From positions 1 through 20,895 of the forward strand of contig JAFVSB010000088.1 of the NCBI GenBank assembly GCA_017503945.1: DNA of 20,895 nucleotides, read 5' to 3'. The notes beneath the pieces are model-generated. The model was not told the DNA's origin. It searched no databases and saw only the letters and a program-made list of their open reading frames with translations. Shown here in pieces: positions 6,172 to 13,917 of this stretch; within the stretch, counting starts at the first letter, position 1, and each line of letters opens with the position of its first letter. Origin of the DNA: Clostridia bacterium (GTDB taxonomy: Bacteria; Bacillota; Clostridia; UMGS1810). A program made the translations under genes and the position numbers.

Positions 6172-8982
6172 ATGAAAGAATATATAAGAATAAAAGGTGC
6201 ATCTCAGCACAATCTCAAAAATATCGACATCGACATTCCGCGCGAAAAATTTGTGGTGGTCACGGGTCTTTCAGGCTCGGGCAAATCGTCACTTGCGTTT
6301 GACACCATCTATGCCGAGGGTCAGAGGCGCTATGTGGAGTCGCTTTCATCATATGCGCGTCAGTTTCTCGGTCAGATGGACAAGCCCGATGTGGACTACA
6401 TCGAGGGTCTTTCGCCTGCCATCAGCATCGACCAGAAAACCACCAGCAAAAATCCGCGCTCCACAGTGGGCACAGTCACCGAGATATATGACTATCTGCG
6501 TTTGCTCTATGCAAGAGTTGGCACACCTCACTGCCCCAAATGCGGCAAGATGATTCATCAGCAGTCGGTTGATGAAATTGTGGACGCTCTCATGGCAATG
6601 GGCGAGGGCACGCGCATTCAGATTTTGGCGCCCGTCATTCGTGACAAAAAGGGCGAACACGCCAAAATAATTGACGATGCGCGCAAAAACGGCTATGTGC
6701 GAGTGAGAATAGACGGCAATGTGAGAGATTTGTCGGAAACCATTACCCTTGAAAAAAAGCACCGCCACACCATTGAGATTGTGGTTGACCGTATTATCAT
6801 AAAGGAATCCGTCACATCCCGACTCACCGATTCCATAGAAACTGCCGCCAAGCTCGGAGGCGGTCTTGTGATTGCCGATATGTTTGATAAAGGCGAAAAG
6901 ATATTTAGCCAGAACTACGCCTGCAAGGATTGCGGCATCAGCATGGAAGAGCTCTCGCCGCGCATGTTTTCGTTTAACTCTCCCTTTGGTGCATGCCCCG
7001 AGTGCAGCGGTCTTGGCAGTTTTATGAAGATAGACCCCGAGCTGCTCATTCCCGACCCGTCAAAGTCCATCTATGACGGCGGCATATGCGCATTTGGCTG
7101 GGGCAATGTGGCCGACGGCACCACCTATTGGAGTGCTTGGCTCGATGCCCTTAGCAAAGAATATAAATTTGACAAAACAACCCCAATTTGTGATCTTCCC
7201 AAGGAGATTATGGACATTGTGCTCTACGGCAGCGATAAGCCGCTTTCCATCAACCACAACGGCTACCGCAAAACTGCCCTCTTTGAGGGAGTCATCACCA
7301 ATCTTGAGCGACGCTACAATGATTCATATTCTGCCTATTCCAAAACCGAAATCGAAAGCCTCATGGGCGAGGTGCTGTGCAAGGCGTGCAAGGGCAAGAG
7401 ATTGCGCCCCGAAACACTTGGCGTCACCGTGGGCGGCATCAACATTGCCACTCTCACCGATATGTCGGTAAGAGACATCAGCGAGTTTTTTGCATCGCTT
7501 GAGCTCACCGACCAGCAAAAGCTCATTTCCAACCAGATTCTCAAAGAGATAAACGCGCGCACTAAGTTTCTTGTGGATGTGGGGCTTGACTATCTCACAT
7601 TGTCGCGAAGCGCAGGCACACTCTCGGGCGGCGAAGCTCAGCGCATACGCCTTGCCACTCAGATTGGCTCAGGGCTCACAGGCGTGCTCTACATTCTCGA
7701 CGAGCCAAGCATAGGCCTTCATCAGCGCGACAACAATAAGCTCATATCCACCTTAAAGCACCTGCGCGACCTTGGCAACACTCTCATTGTGGTGGAGCAC
7801 GATGAAGATACCATGTATGCCGCCGACCATATTGTAGACATCGGCCCCGGTGCAGGCATTCACGGCGGCTATGTTGTTGCCGAGGGCACTATTGATGACA
7901 TCAAAGCTACCGACGCCAGCATCACGGGTCAGTATCTTTCGGGCAAAAAGCAAATTCCTGTGCCCTCAAAAAGGCGCGAGGGTAACGGACAGTTCATCAC
8001 TATTTACGGTGCCAAGCAAAATAACCTCAAAAACATTGATGTGAGCATTCCTCTTGGCAAATTCGTTGCCGTGACGGGTGTGTCGGGTAGTGGCAAATCC
8101 AGTCTCATAAACGAAATCCTATACAAAAAGCTTGCATCAGAGCTAAACGGCGCCAAGAAAAAAGCGGGTGCCCACAAATCGATTGACGGCATATCCAATG
8201 CCGACAAGGTCATCGCCATTGACCAGTCACCCATTGGCAGAACTCCGCGCTCCAACCCCGCCACCTACACAGGCCTTTTTGGTGACATACGCGACCTTTT
8301 TGCTTCTACCAACGAAGCCAAGCTGAGAGGCTACGGCCCGGGGCGTTTCAGCTTCAATGTGAGCGGCGGCAGGTGCGAAGCGTGCACAGGGGACGGCATC
8401 ATCAAGATTGAGATGCATTTTCTGCCCGATGTGTATGTGCCATGCGAGGTGTGCAAGGGCAAGCGCTACAACAGAGAAACCTTAGAGGTAAAATATAAAG
8501 ACAAAAACATCAACGATGTGCTTGAAATGACGGTGGAAGAGGGGCTCGAATTTTTTGAAAATATCCCCAAGATTCGCCGTCGCTTGCAAACACTCTATGA
8601 TGTTGGTCTTGGCTATATAAAAATAGGTCAGCCATCTACCACGCTTTCGGGCGGCGAAGCTCAAAGAGTGAAGCTTGCCACAGAGCTCAGCCGCAAAAGC
8701 ACAGGTAAAACTGTGTATATTCTCGACGAGCCCACCACAGGGCTGCATGTGGCCGATGTGCACAAGCTCACCGATGTGCTCTCCACCTTGGTGGATGCGG
8801 GCAACACTGTCATCGTGATTGAGCACAATCTTGATGTCATCAAGGTGGTTGACCACATCATCGACCTTGGCCCCGAGGGCGGTGACAAGGGCGGCAAAAT
8901 CGTGTTTGAAGGCACCCCCGAAGAGATTGCCAAGTGCAAAAAATCCTACACGGGCAAGTATATTGCCAAGTATTTGAAATAG
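6172..8982 (+). CDS. uvrA: Excinuclease ABC subunit A
   Basis: UvrA is the dimeric ABC-type ATPase that finds bulky DNA lesions and loads UvrB. The 936 aa length is normal. Both nucleotide-binding domains are complete: Walker A GLSGSGKS (32-39) and GVSGSGKS in the second half; signature LSGGEAQR twice; Walker B YILDEPSIGLH and YILDEPTTGLH. Zinc-module cysteine pairs are visible as CPKCGK, CKDC with CPEC, and CEAC with CEVC, the last being the C-terminal zinc finger needed for damage recognition. It begins 10 bp after the uvrB stop with only a weak AAGAAG ribosome binding site, so translational coupling to uvrB is likely. The gene ends just before repeat copy B; no separate T-tract terminator was seen, so that hairpin may serve as the transcript end. 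Confidence 0.98.
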   Translation: MKEYIRIKGASQHNLKNIDIDIPREKFVVVTGLSGSGKSSLAFDTIYAEGQRRYVESLSSYARQFLGQMDKPDVDYIEGLSPAISIDQKTTSKNPRSTVGTVTEIYDYLRLLYARVGTPHCPKCGKMIHQQSVDEIVDALMAMGEGTRIQILAPVIRDKKGEHAKIIDDARKNGYVRVRIDGNVRDLSETITLEKKHRHTIEIVVDRIIIKESVTSRLTDSIETAAKLGGGLVIADMFDKGEKIFSQNYACKDCGISMEELSPRMFSFNSPFGACPECSGLGSFMKIDPELLIPDPSKSIYDGGICAFGWGNVADGTTYWSAWLDALSKEYKFDKTTPICDLPKEIMDIVLYGSDKPLSINHNGYRKTALFEGVITNLERRYNDSYSAYSKTEIESLMGEVLCKACKGKRLRPETLGVTVGGINIATLTDMSVRDISEFFASLELTDQQKLISNQILKEINARTKFLVDVGLDYLTLSRSAGTLSGGEAQRIRLATQIGSGLTGVLYILDEPSIGLHQRDNNKLISTLKHLRDLGNTLIVVEHDEDTMYAADHIVDIGPGAGIHGGYVVAEGTIDDIKATDASITGQYLSGKKQIPVPSKRREGNGQFITIYGAKQNNLKNIDVSIPLGKFVAVTGVSGSGKSSLINEILYKKLASELNGAKKKAGAHKSIDGISNADKVIAIDQSPIGRTPRSNPATYTGLFGDIRDLFASTNEAKLRGYGPGRFSFNVSGGRCEACTGDGIIKIEMHFLPDVYVPCEVCKGKRYNRETLEVKYKDKNINDVLEMTVEEGLEFFENIPKIRRRLQTLYDVGLGYIKIGQPSTTLSGGEAQRVKLATELSRKSTGKTVYILDEPTTGLHVADVHKLTDVLSTLVDAGNTVIVIEHNLDVIKVVDHIIDLGPEGGDKGGKIVFEGTPEEIAKCKKSYTGKYIAKYLK

Positions 8983-8988
8983 ACGGAT

Positions 8989-9213
8989 TCAAGAACAAGG
9001 TTATTCAGCTTGTCTTTGCAACTGATTGAGTACTTATTGTTTATAAATTGCCCTTTTGTGCAATACCGCCTCGCATTCGGCACTTAGCCGAGGCTCGGCT
9101 TGCACCTTGCAATCGGCATTGGTAATTGATATTGCAAGGTGCATATTGAAAAAGGCAATTTATAAACAGTACTCAAAGGTTGCTCCGTCAAGCTGAATAA
9201 ACCTTGAGTTTGA
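8989..9213 (-). repeat. Branched palindromic element, copy B (downstream of uvrA)
   Basis: Inverted relative to copy A. Outer arms: CAAGGTTATTCAGCTTG (8996-9012) with 9189-9206 (one extra A), GCAAC (9018-9022) with GTTGC (9179-9183), TTGAGTAC (9026-9033) with GTACTCAA (9169-9176), GTTTATAAATTGCC (9039-9052) with GGCAATTTATAAAC (9154-9167) and CAATA (9061-9065) with TATTG (9144-9148). The inner hairpin is 9101-9113 with 9131-9143, again 13 bp with a 17 nt loop, and the short palindrome is 9086-9100. TCAA (8989-8992) and TTGA (9210-9213) may extend the stem. It starts 7 bp after the uvrA stop. The remaining gap to the FHA gene (9214-9327) shows no clear promoter or other feature. Confidence 0.85.
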
Positions 9214-9327
9214 GCGTTACTACAGTTTGCGCACTAATCGGTCAAACACATGCATCGGAAAGCGGAGAATGCAGATGGTTGACGGATTTACGAAAAATAT
9301 TTTGTTTCTGTGAAAGGTTGTGACAAA

Positions 9328-9783
9328 ATGTATGAAATTCTGGCAGATGTTGTAAAATACATCTTTGTGTTTGTGGTGTATATGTTTATTCTCAGCATTG
9401 TGCGCCTCATTTATCTCGATATATCCGATGCCAAAAGGCGCGAAGCCACCTCGGGCGCAGGCTTTGCCTACCTCAAGCTTGTCAATCTCAGGCGAAACCT
9501 CAAGTTCAAAATGCACGAAAGCTACAGCATTCGCGAGGATGCACTCATAGGCAGGAGCAAACGCTGTCAGGTGTATATCGACGACCCCTACATGTCCAAA
9601 AATCATGCGCGCATCTTTTTGCGCGACGGAGCGTTCTACATAGAAGACCTCGACAGCACCAACGGCAGCTTCTTAAATGGCCGCCGTCTTCCAAAGCACG
9701 CCGTGCGCCTCAAAGACAGCGATAAGCTCTCGTTTGGCAATATAAGCTTTATTTTTGTGGATAATCTGGAAGCGGAGAACTAA
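9328..9783 (+). CDS. Membrane-anchored FHA-domain protein
   Basis: A 151 aa protein with one N-terminal membrane helix (about residues 8-30), a basic linker and a C-terminal forkhead-associated (FHA) domain (about 65-145). The phosphothreonine-binding landmarks are all present: GRS (75-77), SKNHA (90-94) and DLDSTNG..LNG (107-118). FHA domains dock onto phosphothreonine peptides made by Ser/Thr kinases, so this is probably a cytoplasmic receptor of kinase signalling tethered to the membrane. The ATG at 9328 follows GAAAGG by 10 nt; a GTG at 9310 is possible but less well supported. It precedes a SEDS polymerase by 4 bp. This arrangement recalls the FhaB/RodA neighbourhood of Actinobacteria and similar pairs in Clostridia, suggesting control of wall synthesis. 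The direct partner is inference. Confidence 0.9.
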   Translation: MYEILADVVKYIFVFVVYMFILSIVRLIYLDISDAKRREATSGAGFAYLKLVNLRRNLKFKMHESYSIREDALIGRSKRCQVYIDDPYMSKNHARIFLRDGAFYIEDLDSTNGSFLNGRRLPKHAVRLKDSDKLSFGNISFIFVDNLEAEN

Positions 9784-9787
9784 GACC

Positions 9788-11083
9788 ATGACCAAAATTC
9801 GTTTCAGACCAATGTTCTATATAACACTTGTTAATATAATAGGCTTTCTGATGCTCTTTATCTATTGCGGAGCCGAGGATTTTACATATATGTATGCATG
9901 CCTCATTCTTTGCCTTATTAACACAGTGATGTATCTTTTGCTGTATCATCTTGACTATGGTGACCTCTATCTTTTCCTCACTGTGTCCATGCTTGTGTCC
10001 ATAGGCATCATCATGCTTTGCCGCATTGACCTTGCCATAGAGGCGGCAGCGTCATACAGGCGCGAGTCAGATTATGCCATGAGGCAGATTTTGTGGTTTG
10101 TAGTGGGCATTGTCACTTATTTTGTCACTGTGGTTGTGTTTGGCAAGGTGAAATTCTGGAGCAGGCTCAAATATGTGTATATGGCTTTAACCTTTGCCCT
10201 CATTGCGGCAACACTCCTCTTTGGCGAAGTGGTAAACGGCTCGAAGAACTGGATTGTCATAGGTGATATGTCCATACAGCCGTCAGAGCTCATCAAGATT
10301 TTTTACTGCCTTTGCATCTCGTGCTATTTTTCGTCACTTCCGGGCTTTGATGCCAAAAAGAAAGACAAGCGCAAGAGATTCTTTGGCATACCCACAGACG
10401 AAATTGTGCTTTGCATATATGTGTATGCCTGCATGGGCGCACTTGCCCTGTTTCAAAAAGAATGGGGCACTGCGCTTTTGCTCTTTCTCATATATTTTGC
10501 CATGTGCTTTGTGTACAAAACCAGCAACCGCCTGAAGCTCATCAACATTGGCGGCATAGTCTTTGTGGGGCTTGTGGGATTTTTCCTGCTGGCTGACCAC
10601 ATAGGTGTGAGAGTGAGCGCGTGGCAAAATCCGTGGCAGGACCCAAGCGGCGGCGGTTATCAGATAATCCAGTCGCTCATAGCCATAGCCTCGGGCGGAT
10701 ATTTCGGCGTGGGGCTCGGCAATGGTATGCCGCAGGCAGTGCCCTTTGCACAGACTGACTTCATCTTCGCCGCCATTTGCGAGGAAATGGGCATGTTCAC
10801 AGGCTTTGCGGTCATTTTGCTCTACTTTTTGCTCACTTATCGCGGAGTGAAAATAGCGCTCAAATCAAATGATGAATTTTTGAAATGCGCCTGCCTCACG
10901 CTTGTGACGGCAATAGGCTTTCAGACCTTCATCATCATTGGCGGTGTCATCAAGCTTATTCCGCTCACCGGTATCACACTTCCCTTTGTGAGCTATGGAG
11001 GCAGCTCGATGCTTGCATCGTTTATAATGCTCGGCATCATCACCGCAGTGTCATTTCCTGATAAAAAAGGTAAAAATCGTTGA
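9788..11083 (+). CDS. SEDS-family peptidoglycan glycosyltransferase (FtsW/RodA/SpoVE)
   Basis: SEDS proteins are polytopic membrane enzymes that polymerise lipid II into glycan strands, normally together with a class B penicillin-binding protein. This one is 431 aa with about ten hydrophobic helices. It carries the family block GGGYQIIQSLIAIASGG, then PFAQTDFIFAAICEEMG, whose Asp in TDFIF matches the catalytic aspartate region, and the late motif LPFVSYGGSS. Which member it is (division FtsW, elongation RodA or sporulation SpoVE) cannot be settled from sequence reading. The start at 9788 sits 4 bp after the FHA stop with GGAG about 10 nt upstream; an in-frame extension to 9755 would overlap the FHA gene and lacks support. 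No penicillin-binding protein gene follows; the next gene is asnA, whose promoter overlaps this stop codon. Confidence 0.93.
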   Translation: MTKIRFRPMFYITLVNIIGFLMLFIYCGAEDFTYMYACLILCLINTVMYLLLYHLDYGDLYLFLTVSMLVSIGIIMLCRIDLAIEAAASYRRESDYAMRQILWFVVGIVTYFVTVVVFGKVKFWSRLKYVYMALTFALIAATLLFGEVVNGSKNWIVIGDMSIQPSELIKIFYCLCISCYFSSLPGFDAKKKDKRKRFFGIPTDEIVLCIYVYACMGALALFQKEWGTALLLFLIYFAMCFVYKTSNRLKLINIGGIVFVGLVGFFLLADHIGVRVSAWQNPWQDPSGGGYQIIQSLIAIASGGYFGVGLGNGMPQAVPFAQTDFIFAAICEEMGMFTGFAVILLYFLLTYRGVKIALKSNDEFLKCACLTLVTAIGFQTFIIIGGVIKLIPLTGITLPFVSYGGSSMLASFIMLGIITAVSFPDKKGKNR

Positions 11084-11108
11084 CTTTGGGCAGATTTTGT
11101 TGTATGAT
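11080..11108 (+). promoter_or_regulatory. Sigma-A promoter of asnA-asnS
   Basis: TTGACT (11080-11085), a 17 bp spacer and TATGAT (11103-11108). The -35 box overlaps the TGA stop of the SEDS gene. The leader to the asnA ATG is only about 30 nt, too short for an asparagine T-box riboswitch. Confidence 0.7.
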
Positions 11109-11143
11109 AGATAGTTGTATATAAAGAAAGGAGACGGGCAGAC

Positions 11144-12151
11144 ATGACAAAAACTTATATCCCCGCAGGTTACACGCCAAGGCTTAACCGATATAACACC
11201 CAGCGAGCCATTTCGTGCATCAAGGAAACCTTCCAGAAAGAGTTTTCATATGCACTCAATCTCAAAAGAGTATCCGCACCGCTTTTTGTGACGGAAAATT
11301 CGGGGCTCAATGATAATCTCAGCGGCGTGGAGCGTCCCGTTTCATTTGATATTCCTGCAGTGGGCGGCAATGCACAGATTGTGCAATCGCTTGCCAAATG
11401 GAAAAGACTTGCTCTCAAGCGCTATGATTTCGAGATTGGCTCAGGTCTCTACACCGACATGAACGCCATCAGGCGCGACGAAGAGCTTGATAATATTCAT
11501 TCCATCTATGTTGACCAGTGGGACTGGGAAAAGGTGATCACCGATAAAAACCGCAATCTTGACTACCTCAAGGCTGTGGTTTCGGCAATTGTAAAGGCAA
11601 TTTGTGACACCAACGAAATCCTCAAGGTGCACTATCCTCAGCTCGACACCAAGCTTTGCCGCGAGGTAACCTTTGTGACAAGTCAGGAGCTTGAGGACAT
11701 GTATCCCGATGCAAGCGGCAAAGAACGCGAAGACCTCTTTGTGCGCGAGCACCCCACCACCTTCATCATGCAGATTGGCGGCAAGCTCAAATCGGGCAAG
11801 CCACATGACGGCAGAGCGCCCGACTATGATGACTGGCAGCTCAACGGTGACCTCATGTTTTGGAATGAAACTCTCGGCAGAGCCTTTGAGATATCGTCGA
11901 TGGGCATAAGGGTTGACGCCGAAAGTCTCAGCCGTCAGCTTTCTATTGCTGGCTGTGATGACCGCCGTGAGCTCATGTTTCACAAAATGCTGCTCAATGG
12001 CGAGCTTCCGCTTACAATCGGCGGCGGCATAGGTCAGTCGAGGCTTTGTATGCTCATGATGGGCTCAGCTCACATAGGTGAAGTGCAATCGAGTATATGG
12101 GACGAAGAAACCATCAGACTTTGCGCTGATGCAAACATTCCCCTTTTATAA
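11144..12151 (+). CDS. asnA: Aspartate-ammonia ligase (asparagine synthetase A)
   Basis: AsnA makes L-asparagine from aspartate, ammonia and ATP, with AMP and pyrophosphate as products; it is related to the catalytic domain of class II aspartyl/asparaginyl-tRNA synthetases. The 335 aa length is normal (E. coli about 330). Recognisable segments include the N-terminal YIPAGYTPRL and QRAISCIKETFQ, the block ENSGLNDNLSGVERPVSF, the YVDQWDWEKVI motif and the C-terminal LTIGGGIGQSRLCMLM, which is the class II motif 3-like region. AAAGGAGA lies just upstream of the ATG. asnS follows after 15 bp, so synthesis of asparagine and its charging to tRNA are coupled in one transcript. The pyrophosphate made by both enzymes would be removed by the pyrophosphatase at 20033-20566. 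Confidence 0.97.
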   Translation: MTKTYIPAGYTPRLNRYNTQRAISCIKETFQKEFSYALNLKRVSAPLFVTENSGLNDNLSGVERPVSFDIPAVGGNAQIVQSLAKWKRLALKRYDFEIGSGLYTDMNAIRRDEELDNIHSIYVDQWDWEKVITDKNRNLDYLKAVVSAIVKAICDTNEILKVHYPQLDTKLCREVTFVTSQELEDMYPDASGKEREDLFVREHPTTFIMQIGGKLKSGKPHDGRAPDYDDWQLNGDLMFWNETLGRAFEISSMGIRVDAESLSRQLSIAGCDDRRELMFHKMLLNGELPLTIGGGIGQSRLCMLMMGSAHIGEVQSSIWDEETIRLCADANIPLL

Positions 12152-12166
12152 ATTTGGAGGTATATC

Positions 12167-13558
12167 GTGAAGACTACAGTTAGAGAAATCTTTGCAGATG
12201 CAAATAAATTCAGTGACCAGGAGGTTTTGGTTTCGGGCTGGATAAGGACAATCCGTTCGTCAAATGTTTTTGGCTTCATCGAAATCAACGACGGCACATT
12301 TTTCAAAAACATTCAGATTGTGTTTGAAAGCGAATTTTTAGAAAACTACAAGCAGATTGCTTCCATGAATGTGGGCGCATCGCTCAACATCACAGGCAAG
12401 CTCGTTCTCACTCCCGAGGCAAAGCAGCCTTTTGAAATCAAAGCTACCAAAATTGAAATAGAAGGCATGTCCACTCCCGACTATCCCCTACAAAAGAAAA
12501 GACACTCCCCCGAGTTTTTGCGCACCATTGCACATCTTCGTCCGCGCACCAATCTTTTCTCGGCAGTGTTCAGAGTGCGCAGCCTTGCAGCCTATGCTAT
12601 TCACAAATTCTTTAACGAAAGAAACTTTGTCTACACTCACACCCCTATCATCACTGCAAGTGACTGCGAGGGCGCAGGTGAAATGTTTAAAGTGACAACC
12701 TTTGACCTCGATAATATCCCTCACACCGATGATGGTGCAATTGATTATAGCAAAGACTTTTTCGGCAAGAGTGCCAACCTCACCGTAAGCGGTCAGCTAA
12801 ACGGCGAGACCTACGCCATGGCATTTCGCAACATCTACACCTTTGGCCCCACATTCCGCGCCGAAAATTCCAACACCACCCGTCATGCGGCAGAGTTTTG
12901 GATGATTGAGCCCGAAATTGCTTTTGCCGACCTTGCTGACGACATGGAGCTTGCCGAGGATATGCTCAAATTTGTGATAAATTATGTGCTCGAAAACGCT
13001 CCCGAGGAGATGCAGTTCTTCAATAGCTTTGTAGATAAGGGCTTGCTTGAGCGTCTCAACTCAATTGTAAATTCCGACTTTGGCAGAGTGACCTACACCG
13101 AGGCAATCGAAATCCTTAAAAAGAACAATGCTAATTTTGAATACCCTGTAGAATGGGGCAGCGATTTGCAGACAGAGCACGAAAGATATCTCACCGAAGT
13201 GGTGTTCAAGCGCCCCGTGTTTGTGACCGACTATCCCAAGGAAATCAAGGCATTTTATATGCGCCTCAATGATGACGGCAAAACAGTTGCCGCAATGGAC
13301 TGCCTCGTGCCCGGCATTGGCGAAATCATCGGCGGCAGCCAGAGAGAAGAGCGCCTCGATGTGCTCACCGCGCGCATGAAAGAGCTTGGCCTCAAGGAAG
13401 AGGACTACAGCTGGTATCTTGACCTGAGAAGATATGGCGGCACAAAGCATGCAGGCTTTGGTCTGGGCTTTGAAAGAGCAGTTATGTATCTCACATGGGT
13501 GTCCAATATCAGAGATGTTATTCCGTTCCCCAGAACTGTGGGCAATGCAGAATTTTAA
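12167..13558 (+). CDS. asnS: Asparaginyl-tRNA synthetase
   Basis: AsnRS attaches asparagine to tRNA-Asn. The 463 aa protein has an N-terminal OB-fold anticodon-binding domain (about 1-110, with VLVSGWIRTIRSSNVFGFIEINDG split as VSGWIR and FGFIEINDG) and a class II catalytic core. Motif 2 is TFGPTFRAENSNTTRHAAEFWMIEPE-like (TFRAE and RHAAEFWM visible), and motif 3 is GFGLGFERAVMYL near the end, followed by RDVIPFPRT. The asparaginyl identity over aspartyl is suggested by the ~460 aa length, the absence of the bacterial AspRS insertion domain and the position after asnA. The start is GTG at 12167, with TTGGAGG 6 nt upstream. There is no canonical T-tract terminator; a 10 bp perfect hairpin lies 13 bp after the stop. 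Confidence 0.96.
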   Translation: MKTTVREIFADANKFSDQEVLVSGWIRTIRSSNVFGFIEINDGTFFKNIQIVFESEFLENYKQIASMNVGASLNITGKLVLTPEAKQPFEIKATKIEIEGMSTPDYPLQKKRHSPEFLRTIAHLRPRTNLFSAVFRVRSLAAYAIHKFFNERNFVYTHTPIITASDCEGAGEMFKVTTFDLDNIPHTDDGAIDYSKDFFGKSANLTVSGQLNGETYAMAFRNIYTFGPTFRAENSNTTRHAAEFWMIEPEIAFADLADDMELAEDMLKFVINYVLENAPEEMQFFNSFVDKGLLERLNSIVNSDFGRVTYTEAIEILKKNNANFEYPVEWGSDLQTEHERYLTEVVFKRPVFVTDYPKEIKAFYMRLNDDGKTVAAMDCLVPGIGEIIGGSQREERLDVLTARMKELGLKEEDYSWYLDLRRYGGTKHAGFGLGFERAVMYLTWVSNIRDVIPFPRTVGNAEF

Positions 13559-13570
13559 TTTGGAACTCAA

Positions 13571-13593
13571 AGAGGCGGCAATATGCCGCCTCT
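13571..13593 (+). other. Perfect stem-loop after asnS without T-tract
   Basis: AGAGGCGGCA (13571-13580), loop ATA, TGCCGCCTCT (13584-13593): a 10 bp GC-rich stem 13 bp after the asnS stop. An A-rich stretch follows instead of T residues. It may protect the mRNA 3' end or act as a weak or factor-dependent terminator. Confidence 0.7.
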
Positions 13594-13609
13594 GAATATA
13601 AAAAAACTC

Positions 13610-13638
13610 TTTACAAATCATATCTTTTGTGATATTAT
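13610..13638 (+). promoter_or_regulatory. Promoter of tRNA-Ala
   Basis: TTTACA (13610-13615), 17 bp spacer, TATTAT (13633-13638). A TATAAT at 13636-13641 overlaps but would give a 20 bp spacer. The start is about 15 nt upstream of the tRNA. Confidence 0.55.
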
Positions 13639-13659
13639 AATAAGGTATTTTAAATCCAC

Positions 13660-13732
13660 GGGGCATTAGCGCAGTTGGGAGCGCATCACACTGGCAGTGT
13701 GGGGGTCAGGGGTTCAAGTCCCCTATGCTCCA
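13660..13732 (+). tRNA. tRNA-Ala (anticodon GGC)
   Basis: The 73 nt cloverleaf is complete. The acceptor stem GGGGCAT pairs with ATGCTCC, the D stem is GCGC/GCGC, the anticodon stem TCACA/TGTGG encloses loop CTGGCAG with anticodon GGC, and the T arm is AGGGG-TTCAAGT-CCCCT. The G3·U70 wobble, the identity element for alanyl-tRNA synthetase, is present (GGG against TCC), and the discriminator is A73. CCA is not encoded. It has its own promoter and terminator. Confidence 0.97.
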
Positions 13733-13743
13733 TAAACGAAAAA

Positions 13744-13767
13744 GACACCAGGCGGTGTCTTTTTTTG
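13744..13767 (+). terminator. Rho-independent terminator of tRNA-Ala
   Basis: GACACC (13744-13749), loop AGGC, GGTGTC (13754-13759), then eight T; flanking A residues can extend the stem. Confidence 0.88.
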
Positions 13768-13783
13768 TTTATGGAATAAAAAA

Positions 13784-13806
13784 GGAAGGGACTTGAACCC
13801 TCAAAA
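13784..13806 (-). other. Isolated tRNA T-arm-like remnant
   Basis: On the minus strand this reads AGGG-TTCAAGT-CCCT followed by TCC and a T-run, like the T-arm and tail of a tRNA 3' end, but no D arm, anticodon arm or acceptor partner is present upstream. The 13 nt GGGTTCAAGTCCC is identical to the T-arm of the neighbouring tRNA-Ala, in opposite orientation. It could be a decayed tRNA or a leftover attachment-site half. Confidence 0.4.
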
Positions 13807-13830
13807 AGCTCTTGTCAAGCTTATTTTATC

Positions 13831-13858
13831 TAAATGTAAAAATTTTTATTTACATTTA
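13831..13858. promoter_or_regulatory. Perfect 10 bp inverted repeat, candidate operator of the permease gene
   Basis: TAAATGTAAA (13831-13840) and TTTACATTTA (13849-13858) are exact inverted repeats separated by 8 bp. The right half covers the -35 box TTTACA of the permease promoter, so a dimeric regulator bound here would block RNA polymerase. It lies upstream of the transcription start, so it acts as DNA and not as an RNA hairpin. The regulator is not identifiable. Confidence 0.6.
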
Positions 13859-13877
13859 TTCATTTTTAGTATATAAT
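13849..13877 (+). promoter_or_regulatory. Sigma-A promoter of the amino-acid permease
   Basis: TTTACA (13849-13854), 17 bp spacer, TATAAT (13872-13877). The start is expected near 13884, about 34 nt before the ATG. Confidence 0.72.
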
Positions 13878-13917
13878 AAAAAAATAGATAATGTGTAATA
13901 ACAAAAGGAGAAAAGAA

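Noticed and set aside
11109..11143. Asparagine T-box riboswitch before asnA
   Set aside because: asnA-asnS are frequent T-box targets, but the gap is only ~30 nt after the promoter and shows no specifier stem or T-box sequence.
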